Of a stretch of 64,000 nt of DNA, positions 23,661-32,741 are shown one piece after another (position 1 is the first letter of the stretch; every line of letters begins with the position of its first letter). The notes under the pieces are model-generated. The model did not search any database and had not been told where the DNA came from. It saw nothing but the letters and a program-made list of their open reading frames with translations. The DNA lies in assembly GCA_015178975.1 (NCBI GenBank), contig WHVD01000096.1, positions 186,001 to 250,000 on the forward strand, written 5' to 3'. The DNA comes from Hysterangium stoloniferum (Eukaryota; Basidiomycota; Agaricomycetes; Hysterangiales; Hysterangiaceae). A program made the position numbers and the translations under genes.

Positions 23661-24459
23661 TGTTATGACCAGAAATCCCGCTGGACTCTGGGCACTAACT
23701 TATATGCACCCATTATCAGTTTACCGGAATTCCTGCCGGACTCCGTACATCAGACTCATCTACGTTCATCTTTGTTACGTTGTGTTTCAGTCACTGGAAA
23801 ACCCACCAGACTCCATCTCTGTCTATATTTGACCTCATCCCACATGTCAGTCACCGGACCCCACTCAGAATACCTGTCTTCCCTCTAACCGAGCCCCGTT
23901 CCTGTTTTAGTCAAATGACCTGTCACGATTCGGACTCTGCTCCCACTCCATTTCCCGTTATGGTTTATGATTTGTCACTATTCGGACTCCACTCCATTCC
24001 ATCCCATTCCTAACACCAAACTTGGTGTTTACTATTCCCATTTTATGTTTTGCTTGTTTCATTTCATCATTACTGGATTCGGTATGACATTCACTCCACG
24101 GTCTATTTAAACTGGCAGATGTTGTACATACAATCCAGTCAGAAAATCGGCTTAGATTCCCCCCAGTAATCTAATACATTTTCTGCTCTAAACCCCTACT
24201 TGAATTACACTGCTCATGCTAGTCGGAGCCCACGGGCTCCAGCACACCTATCTCTTTCACCACTCATGACCTCTCGACCCATGACCTCTGACCTACGACC
24301 TCTCGACCATGACCCCCGCCCGGACTCCCTGGGATTCCCGTCCGCCTGTCTGAAATTGGCCAACACGATCTAGTGAGGGCACAGCCTATAAGCTGAAGCC
24401 AAGTCCTACCGGATATCCCATGGGTTTCTCTGGAGACCCGCCCTGTACATATCCTAACA
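23661..24459 (+). repeat. 5' LTR of TE1
   Basis: 799 bases, TGTTATGACC...CCTAACA. A TATA-like TATTTAA at 24104-24110, a predicted transcript start about 24137, an inverted repeat GGAGCCCACGGGCTCC at 24225-24240 and the conserved AAGCTGAAGCCAAGTCCTAC near 24390. Many CpGs of fresher copies (for example 62950) are TG or CA here. Confidence 0.95.
24137..24147 (+). promoter_or_regulatory. Self-primer sequence at predicted TE1 transcript start
   Basis: AGTCAGAAAAT lies 33 bases downstream of the TATA-like box and is the exact reverse complement of 24462-24472, just after the LTR. In Tf1/sushi elements the first 11 transcript bases fold onto such a site and prime reverse transcription. Confidence 0.65.
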
Positions 24460-24461
24460 GT

Positions 24462-24472
24462 ATTTTCTGACT
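24462..24472 (+). other. Putative self-priming primer-binding site of TE1
   Basis: ATTTTCTGACT begins two bases after the 5' LTR end and pairs perfectly (11 of 11) with 24137-24147 in the same LTR. The related copy at the window end has the same pair (63445-63455 and 63795-63805). Confidence 0.65.
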
Positions 24473-24496
24473 AAGACTCACAGATTGTTTTTCAAT

Positions 24497-25770
24497 ATGC
24501 CACCAAGAAAGAAAGCAAATGCACAGGCATCATTACCTGGACTGTTGACTCTTCATTTCCCGTTAACTCTGTATACCAGCCAGATGCTTGCGAACCAGTC
24601 GGAACCCATGGAAGAAGCCCGTATCAAAGAAGTCCTGGAAAACCAGGATGAATCTGAGCACGAGGATGAATCTGTGGCCCCCGACAAGGGCAAAGGTGTC
24701 GAAAATCCTCTGCCTAGTCAACGACTGCACCTGGGGGATCCTACTTCTGAATTTTTAGCAGGTACTATAGATAAATTTATGATGCACCTGCTCAAAGAAC
24801 AAAAGAAAAAGGAACAAGAACCTCCATGGTCAAAATTCAATGCTCCGGAACCCTTCACGGGTTCCAACCCAAACAAACTCTCTACTTTCCTCATGCAATG
24901 TCGCTTCAATTTCCGCAATCGTTTTGCTGCATTCTCCACGGACTCCCAAAAAGTCAACTACGCACTTTCATACTTGTCGGGATCCACGTTGAAATGGTTC
25001 GAACCGGCTTTTAGCAGCATTTCTGAGGAAGAGCCACTTTGGCTCGAAGATTGGGATGTTTTTGTTGAGGAGCTTGAAACCAACTTTGGCCCATATGACC
25101 TGACAGGAGAAGCTGAGAATAGTCTCACAAATCTTTATATGAAGGACACGCAGTGCATCATGGACTACATTGTCCAATTCAACAACCTTGCAGCTCATTG
25201 TCAGTGGGGTGATCCCGCTCTCTGCCACCAATTCTACGCTGGTCTGCCGTCCCACCTTAAAGACAAAGTCTCGAAAGGAGAAGATGGCAAGCCAAAAACC
25301 CTGTCCCATATGCACCTCACAGCTCAAAATGTAGATGCACGTTATTGGGAACATCATGCGGAAGTTGCCCGCGAGACCTCCGTGGACAAAGTAAACAAGT
25401 CCACAGCCAATAAAAACAACAACAACAATTTGTCAACCAGCAACCAAACTCCACGTAATCCGACAAGAAGAATGATAAAAAGTCTTCAAACAACAACAAC
25501 AACAACAACAAGGACAATAACAAGGGTCAACAGTCTGGCAAGCAAGCCGGAAAACCTGACCTCTCAGGCAAACTCGGACCTGATGGCAAATTGACCACAC
25601 AGGAAAGACAACGTCGCATGGACAACAACCTCTGTCTCTTGTGTGGGAAACCTGGTCATCGAGTCCTGGAATGTCCGCTGGCAAAAGCAAACTCTTCAAA
25701 GGGTCAAACAGCCAAGGCCTCCACGGATACCCCGTCGAAGGACAAACCGGCTTCCAACTCGAAAAAAGAG
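24497..25770 (+). pseudogene. TE1 gag (capsid, zinc knuckle), frameshifted
   Basis: ATG 24497 gives MPPRKKANAQASLPG, matching the start MPPRRSTRAQSSMPG of the copy at 63829. Capsid-like segments are FTGSNPNKLSTFLMQCRFNF, YLSGSTLKWFEPAF and CHQFYAGLPSHLKDKVSK. The frame stops at 25594 after a (CAA/AAC)n tract near 25485-25515. The nucleocapsid knuckle [14 protein letters not shown] (C-x2-C-x4-H-x4-C) is in another frame from about 25633, so the microsatellite probably caused the shift. Confidence 0.85.
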
Positions 25771-25799
25771 TAAGCAACCCCGTGGACTCCGTGTGGGTT

Positions 25800-26210
25800 G
25801 CATTGCCTCTCTGCGCATTCAAGAGTTTACTCACCTCAATGCATCTGCTCTTTCACATTCTGATTCATTTTTCGTTAAACTTATGTCTAATATGATTCCG
25901 AAATTCGTTTTTTCAGCTCTCATAGATTCCAGCTCAACTCATTGTTTTTTAGATACAAAATTCATGCAAAAAAAATTCTTTGTCAACTTACCCGATAAAT
26001 CCCGTCGGTCTCTGCCTCTTCGATGGCACAAGTAATTCAGTTGTTACCCAAGCTTGTGATTTATCCATCTGTTTCCCGTGTGGAACATCTCATTTGGTCA
26101 CTTTCTATGTGACCCAGTTAGACTCAAGTTGCTCGGTGGTCCTAGGACATAACTGGCTTACCACTACAATCCGTTGATTGACTGGATAGCTAACAGTATA
26201 ACATTCCAGA
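25800..26210 (+). pseudogene. TE1 aspartic protease region, active-site glycine lost
   Basis: Reads FVFSALIDSSSTHCFLDTKF (about 25905-25965) and later TQLDSSCSVVLGHNWLT (about 26110-26160) in a shifted frame. The family active site is D-S/T-G; here the third residue is Ser (AGC, 25931-25933), explainable by one G to A change at a CpG (GGC to AGC after C). Frame shifts around 25775 and 26020. Confidence 0.75.
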
Positions 26211-26429
26211 CTCCCGTGGCAGCTGAGGAAACTGTGCCTGTCACAGCCTCCACGGCACCCATGGCCTTCCTGGCACCTGCAGTCTCGAGGACTCCTGTGA
26301 TCCCTACGACACCCATGGCTTCCCTGGAACCCACAGCACCTCCGTGTATTTCTCTCATTAATGCTGCAGCTTTTATTAGGGCTTCAAAAATGGATGGGTC
26401 CCAGGCATTCACTATCAACTAAAAATTGA

Positions 26430-26744
26430 TGAAGCAACTGGACATTTTTCAACACTGGTATCCAAATCTGAGCAAGCCGCTGACCTAGAAGGCATCCAGG
26501 ACATATCTATCTGCTCTCGTCCACGGAACTTTCCGCAATCCACAATTTCCTGGATGAACATTTGTCCATAGGTTTTATCCGACCTTCAAAGTCTCCTTTT
26601 GGAGCACCTGTTCTGTTTGTCAGAAAAAAGGATAGATCCCTTAGACTATGTGTTGATTTTAGAGGCCTCAATGCTGTCACCAAAAAGGATAAGTATCCAC
26701 TCCCACTCATATCTGATCTGCTCGATGCTCCGTGGAACACCCGG
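26430..26744 (+). pseudogene. TE1 reverse transcriptase, N-terminal piece
   Basis: [40 protein letters not shown] and [13 protein letters not shown] are the fingers region of gypsy RT. It ends at the ATTTA target of TE2 and resumes at 31737 with YTKIDLKYAYHLVQIAAGDE. Confidence 0.88.
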
Positions 26745-26749
26745 ATTTA
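26745..26749 (+). repeat. Target-site duplication ATTTA, left copy of the inner element
   Basis: ATTTA before 26750, and again at 31737-31741 after the inner element. Removing the insertion plus one copy restores the TE1 RT reading across the site. Confidence 0.88.
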
Positions 26750-27115
26750 CTCGTTCGACGAAGTATATATTCGCCCTGTCGATGAAGTAAGAGGCTATTA
26801 CCAGTCGCGAGAACTCACGGAAGTATTTGTCGAAGAAGTTACGACAAAGTAGATTACTAATATCACTAATATACAGATATTTCGACTGACTTCCCTCACT
26901 CCTTTCGTAGCCCTTTTATGCTTTTCATCGTATCGTTATGACTATGTTATGAACTAATTATGAAATCATATATGACGTTGAATGAGACATGTCGAAAGAA
27001 ATTCGATGGTGTTGAATAATGTTCGGTTTGTCGAGTCAAATTCGATAGGTCGAAGAGTTGTCGAAAGTTACCTTTGAATGTTTGTGACAATATGTGACAT
27101 GTGATGGTTGTGACA
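26750..27115 (+). repeat. TE2 left LTR (first 64 bases missing)
   Basis: Starts CTCGTTCGACGAAG and ends GGTTGTGACA. Aligns to the reverse complement of 31366-31736 and to decayed copies at 41733-42162, 43196-43490 and 62430-62882. The 366 bases equal positions 65-430 of the family LTR. Confidence 0.88.
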
Positions 27116-27193
27116 GTATCCTCCCTTTGTGACCGAGCCCACGAGGTCGGAGTTTGAAAAGTTTTCATCGTCTATTTTCGTATTTCTCCATCA

Positions 27194-28032
27194 ATGTCTG
27201 ATATAGAAGTCGATCAATTCGAATCAGGATCCGAGTTTTTGGGTTTTGAGGATAGAGATGTGGTTGTTAATGCGGTTGGTAAGTTGTTTCTGGGATTTCT
27301 TTAAAATTAGTTAATTAGTTATTTTTTTAGAAGAAATTCCCAAAAAACGGATTGAAGATTGCGAAGAACCATTCAATAAGGCGACTCGTAAGGGAATTGG
27401 AATGCAATGGGAGTTTGAAGCTAAATCAGAAAATTCATAATTTTTCAGTTTTGTCGAACTTTTGTCGAATTTTTTATTGATTTATTTTTCCCAGTTGCAC
27501 TATGTGTTTCAACACGAATTACGTGTGTAAGAAAAGTAATGCATCGTCAAATTGTGATCAGTGCAATCGATTGCATCGGGCATGTTATTGGACCATGAAT
27601 AGGCCAGCCGGAAAACTGCGTCGAAATCAAAAGAAAAGTCGAAAAATGATCGAAGAGTCGGAAGATGAAAATGAAAATGGTAGCCCAGAGATTTGAAAAC
27701 TTGGCCAAAGGAAAAACACTCGTCGCAACGTCATGTCAAGATTGTCGAATTTTTTGAGACGGTCGAGAAGGTCGGAACATCGGTCGGATAAAGACTTGGA
27801 AAAAGAGATAAAATCGATTGGCGAAAGAATGTCGAAATTGGAAGATACCATGGAAGATTTGATTGGTGAGATTAAAGCGTTCAGGAAGGATTTTTCAGTT
27901 TTGTCGAAGAAATTGGTCGAAAGTGGTGATTTCAGTGAAGAGACTGACATTAGCGTTAATAGTGGAAGATTTAGGGGGGCATGGTTGGATAAGGTGGCGG
28001 AATTGAGAGAGGAAGGGATTGAAGATTTGTAG
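27194..28032 (+). pseudogene. TE2 accessory protein: Zn2Cys6-like cluster plus coiled coil
   Basis: Lies between the LTR and gag, in sense. ATG 27194 (MSDIEVDQFESGSEFLGFED), intron 27279-27330, a basic exon (EEIPKKRIEDCEEPFNKATR), then from about 27495 a cysteine cluster C-x2-C-x6-C-x8-C-x2-C-x6-C (CTMC...CDQC...C), a basic stretch, and a coiled coil (IKSIGERMSKLEDTMEDLIG). One in-frame TGA at 27694-27696 splits the last exon; in context it may be a mutated Arg CGA. The join of the second and third exons does not keep phase, so the structure is uncertain or damaged. The cysteine spacing matches fungal Zn2Cys6 clusters. Architecture resembles the antisense gene at 34566-35497 of TE1. Function unknown; DNA or chromatin binding is only a guess. 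Confidence 0.5.
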
Positions 28033-28333
28033 ATACATTTTGATATAATTGATGTTTTTGCGTTTTGATGTGTTTTTCGGTTTTGTCGAATAGATGTCGA
28101 AATAAGTGTCGAAAGATAGTTGAATGAAAATTTTAGTGTCGTGGAAGGTTCAGATATTTTTGATGAAATTCTTCAATAAGGTTGAAAGCATGTTCGAGAT
28201 CTTGAGATCCTAACCATGAAGTTTCTTCATCTGTTCCTTCGTAACCTAAGTATATTTCGACTATCAACTGTTGATGAAGCCCAGGACATGATCCGAGACT
28301 ACCAAAGCATCAAGTTCCACAGCACTTCAATCC

Positions 28334-29546
28334 GTGGCTCCCACTCCTTCACCGAGAGTTATTCGGCCATCGCGAATTCCAGTTTCTCCTTTAACCAAAA
28401 CTAGAAGAACTGCGATGTCTTCAATCCGAGAACCCGAAGAAGTTCGAGAAGAACCGATCTTGCCAATTCAAGAATCTGAATCCCCTTTAACTCCTTTGCC
28501 CGAATCTCCACGACCTGAACCTGTTACATCTGAGGATGAAACAATGTTTCGACATTTTGGAGATGCACTCGGAAAAGTATTGAAGGACCAGATAACTTTG
28601 AAGGAGCATGAAATCACAGTGAATAAGCCCGAAGAGTTTACTGGAGAAGAACCTTCGATGTTGAAGAATTTTATCGCTCAATGCGAAATGGTCTTTCGAT
28701 CTTGACCAAAATCGTTCGAATCCGATCAATCAAAAATTATGATGGTAACTTCGTATTTCCGGAAAACGGCTCAAGAGTGGTGGCAACCTTTTCTATTAAA
28801 TCCCCCTATTCCTCCGCCATCTTTCCTTGTGGATTATCTCGATTTTCTAGATGAATTATATGCTCAGTTTGGAGAAATCGATGCAGAAGGAGAAGCTGAA
28901 GAAAAACTCGATAATCTTCGAATGAAAGCTCATCATCATGTTGTGAAGTATTCGATTCAATTTACGAGTCTCGCTGCTCAAACTCAATATGACGAATTCA
29001 CTTTATGACGACGATTCTATAAAGGACTTCCGAATCGAATTAAGGATGAAATAGTGAAGCTTCAAGTTCAGCCCGAAAATTTTGCTGAACTGCGAATGGC
29101 AGCCCTTCGACTCGACTCTTACTATTGGATGCGAGAGAATGAACGACAATGTGAAACAGAATCAAGTTCGACTTCGCGAAGATTTGAAAGAAGACAATTG
29201 ACGACACCTACGACTTATCCTTCGACATCACGAACACCTTCGACATCAAAACTGACAACTTCGACTTCAAGAACATTTAGGCCTTCGACTCAAGTGAAAC
29301 CATCTTCAACAATTTTAGGATCCGATGGACGATTACTTCCTGCCGAACGAGACAGAAGATTTAAGGAAGGGTTATGTATGTATATTATGTGGGGAGAAAG
29401 GTCATTCGGCGAGGGATTGTCCAAAAAGAAAAACTCGTCAAATTGCAAAAGGACGAATTGTTGAAGTACAACTCAATCCGACCAGTCGAATCAAGCATCG
29501 AATGTTAAATCGGAAAATTAAAAAGGGATACTCTTCAGGCATGTGA
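28334..29546 (+). pseudogene. TE2 gag with zinc knuckle, broken
   Basis: Pieces in order: EEFTGEEPSMLKNFIAQCEM, TGA 28703-28705, KIMMVTSYFRKTAQEWWQPF, TGA 29006-29008, RRFYKGLPNRIKDEIVKL. A Ser/Thr-rich linker follows, then after a one-base shift near 29380 the knuckle CILCGEKGHSARDC (C-x2-C-x4-H-x4-C). Both TGA codons sit where Arg is expected. Upstream frame and start not resolved. Confidence 0.75.
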
Positions 29547-29601
29547 AGAGTATCGAAGAAGACTCGATCACGCCGAAAAAGATTCCTGTGTAATATTACG
29601 A

Positions 29602-30339
29602 GTGGTAACAATTTCTGATTCTTTAATTATTGAACTTAAATCGAAAAAAATTCCGAAAATGAAAGCATTAATTGATTCAGGATCTAGTCATCTTTTTATG
29701 GACAGAACATTTGCACGACAAAATAATCTATCTTTCGATCAATTGAAAAATCCGTTATCATTAAAATTAATTGATGGATCGACTCCGACATCAGGACAAA
29801 TCACGTATACGACTACATTACAAGTTTACTTTCCATCTGGGCAAATTCAAGAATTACAATTCTTTCTAACCAATCTCGACTCATCTTGTCAAGTGGTATT
29901 AGGACTCAACTGGCTGAAGCAATACAATCCTGCGATTGACTGGCGATCTGGCCGTATATCGTTCGAACCTACTTCGACACCTTTGACAAATCCAAATCTG
30001 ATTCAACCATCAATCGAAACATTATCGGAAGAGAAGCATGCTTCGACCTCGGCGAGTCATTCATCGACATCTGAAAAAATTTGTGAAGAATCGAAATCCG
30101 AGACTGTTAATCTGAATATCAACATAGTCAATCAGAAGACTTTCTTACGAGCTGAAAAAGTGAAAGACTCTCAAACCTTTGTAGTCTTCATTCGCGATGA
30201 ATCTTTCAAGACTTGTAAGGCCTTTGGTGCAAAAACTACGACTTCGACTTCATTCGACATACTGAACGTTCTGACCGAATATTCCGACTTCTCGGATGTT
30301 TTTGACAAAAAAGAAGCTGAAGCTTTACCTCAACACTGA
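29602..30339 (+). pseudogene. TE2 aspartic protease and linker
   Basis: Contains KMKALIDSGSSHLFMDRTFA, with an intact D-S-G active site, and TNLDSSCQVVLGLNWLKQYN, then a Ser/Thr-rich linker to EYSDFSDVFDKKEAEALPQH, ended by TGA 30337-30339 where family members continue with Arg-Ser-Tyr-Asp. The frame is open upstream of 29602. Confidence 0.8.
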
Positions 30340-31365
30340 AGCTATGATCATGCTATCCCATTAGAAGAAGGAACTATTCCACCTATGGGTCCGATCTATT
30401 CGTTATCCGAGACAGAACTTCAAGTGCTACGAGAATATCTCCAAGAGAACCTTTTGAAAAAGTTTATTCGATCGTCGCAATCTCCCGCCGGCGCACCGAT
30501 TTTATTCGTTAAGAAGAAAGACAGAAGCCTACGACTTTGTGTCGACTATCGAGGACTTAATAAAATCACACGGAAAAATCGATATCCACTTCCTTTAATT
30601 CCTGATCTTTTGGATCGACTTTGAATGGCGAAATATTTTACGAAAATTGATCTCCGAGGTGCTTATAATTTAGTTAGGATTGCTCCAGGAGATGAGTGGA
30701 ACACAGCCTTTCGGACTCGATATGGATCTTTTGAATATTTGGTTATGCCTTTTGGACTGTGCAACGCTCCGGCAACCTTTCAACAATTAATGAATGAAAT
30801 ATTTTCAGATTTACTTGATATTTGGGTAATTATCTATCTCGACGACATACTAATATTTTCCGACAATCTCAAAGAACATTTACGACAAGTTCGAGAAATT
30901 CTTCGATGGCTTCGACAAAATCGATTATTTGCAAAACCCGAAAAATGCGAATTTCACAAAACCAGTGTCGAGTTTCTAGGATATGTTATTTCTCCTCAAG
31001 GTGTATATATGGACGAAGAAAAAATCAAAGTTATTCAAGACTGGCCTGAACCACAAAAAGTCCGCAACATTCAATCATTTTTAGGATTCGCGAATTTCTA
31101 TCGAAGATTTATTCCAAGTTATTCTGAAATTGTTTTACTGTTGACTCGACTTACTCGAAAAAAGGTTCAATGGCATTTCGATGAAAAATGTTGACGTGCA
31201 TTTAACCATTTGAAAAAAGAATTTACTACAGCTCCAATTTTAATTCATTGGAATCCAGACTATAAACCTATACTCGAAACTGACGCTTCTGATCATGCTA
31301 TAGCTTCAATATTTTCTATGCAAACTCCCGATAACGAAATTCATCCAGTTGCTTATCATTCAAGA
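30340..31365 (+). pseudogene. TE2 reverse transcriptase and truncated RNase H
   Basis: [23 protein letters not shown] 30622-30624, [20 protein letters not shown], catalytic [29 protein letters not shown] 31192-31194, then RNase H start LETDASDHAIASIFSMQ and HPVAYHSRTL, cut at about 31365 by the inverted LTR. The two stops are again TGA at Arg-like positions. No integrase follows. Confidence 0.88.
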
Positions 31366-31736
31366 ACTCTTCGACCTATTGAATTTGACTCGACAAACCG
31401 AACATTATTTGACACTATCGAATTTCTTTCAACATGTCTCATTCGACGTCATATATGATTTCATAATTAGTTCATAACATAGTCATAACAATACGACGAA
31501 AAGCATAAAAGGGCTACGAAAGGAGCGAGGGAAGTCAGTCGAAATATCTGTATATTAGTGATATTAGTAATCTACTTTGTCGTAACTTCTTCAACAAATA
31601 CTTCCATGAGTTCTCGTGACTGGTAATAGCCTCTTACTTCATCGACAGGGCAAATATATACTTCGTCGAACGAGGCTTTCGAGTTCGATTAGTAGAATAT
31701 TATTCAACTTTATAGAAGAATAATCGATTCGTGACA
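31366..31736 (-). repeat. TE2 right LTR, inverted and 3'-truncated
   Basis: Reverse complement begins TGTCACGAATCGATTATTCT (right edge at 31736) and follows the left LTR through CATGTCTCATT-type sequence to about 31366, where RNase H coding stops. This is an inverted, not direct, terminal repeat; more than 300 bases pair with 26750-27060. Confidence 0.85.
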
Positions 31737-32741
31737 ATTTACACCAAAATAGATCTCAAATATGCCTATCATTTGGTCCAGATTGCTGCGGGCGACGAAT
31801 GGAAAACCACTTTTAGAACCCGTTATGGGGCCTTCGAGTGGTTGGTGATGCCCTTTGGACTCACCAATGCTCCATCTGTTTTTCAGTGTTTTATCAATGA
31901 CATTTTCTCTGACATGCTCAATGTATGCATTATTGTTTACTTGGATGACATTCTTATCTACTCCGAGAATCCCATGGAACACGACAAACAAGTCTGTGAA
32001 GTTCTCCGGAGACTCAGACAACATGGTTTATTCACAAATGGTAAAAAATGTACTATTGACACGGACTCCATGGAATACCTGGGTTTCATCATAGGACCCA
32101 ATGGACTCCGCATGGACAAAACTAAAGTGCAAGTCATCAAAGATTGGCCCGAACCCCGAAAAGTTAAAGATATACAATCCTTCCTCGGATTTGCCAATTT
32201 TTACCGACATTTTATCTGTGGATATTCTGACATCATGGTACCCCTTACCCATCTCACACATAAGGATACTCCATGGAATTTTAATGATAAGTGTCAAAAA
32301 GCTTTCAATCTTTTAAAAAATTCTTTTTCTACAGCTCCTATTCTGTCGCATTGGAAACCGGACTTCCCGCTCATTGTCAAAATGGACGCCTCGGATTATG
32401 TGCTTGGAGCCATTCTGTCTATCCAGGACTCCGACAGAGAAGTCCACCCCATGGCTTTTCTGTCCCAGACTTTTACTGGAGCTGAGCTCAACTATGATGT
32501 TCATGATAAGGAACTCCTGGCAATCTTTTCAGCTTTCAAAGTGTGGTGACACTATTTGGAAGGCTCGGGAACTCCTATTGACGTTGTAATAGATCACAAA
32601 AACCTGGAATACTTTTCTACCACAAAACTTTTGACCCATCGGCAGGCCTGCTGGTCTGAATATATATCTGCCTTCAACATGATTATCCACTTTCAACCCA
32701 GCCATCTCAGCGGCAAACCCAACACTTTAACTAGACGATGA
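31737..32741 (+). pseudogene. TE1 reverse transcriptase C-terminal part and RNase H
   Basis: TKIDLKYAYHLVQIAAGDEW, VMPFGLTNAPSVFQCFINDI, catalytic VYLDDILIYS, then [17 protein letters not shown] and the RNase H VKMDASDYVLGAILS, FLSQTFTGAELNYDVHDKEL. TGA 32547-32549 (after AFKVW, before HYLEG) and TGA 32739-32741 (after TLTRR, before DAYPKEG) replace expected Arg codons. Confidence 0.9.

Larger units (their letters stand above)
26750..31736 (+). mobile_element. Inner gypsy-like element with inverted LTRs (TE2)
   Basis: A second Ty3/gypsy family, TCGA-rich and CpG-rich. Left: a forward LTR lacking its first 64 bases (26750-27115). Then an accessory Cys-cluster/coiled-coil ORF, gag with a zinc knuckle, protease, RT, and RNase H cut at about 31365. 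Right: the same LTR in reverse orientation, complete at its TGTCAC end but lacking about 60 bases of its other end (about 31366-31736). No integrase. Precise ATTTA duplications flank it. The full LTR length of this family is 430 bases, judged from the solo copy 41733-42162. Confidence 0.88.
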
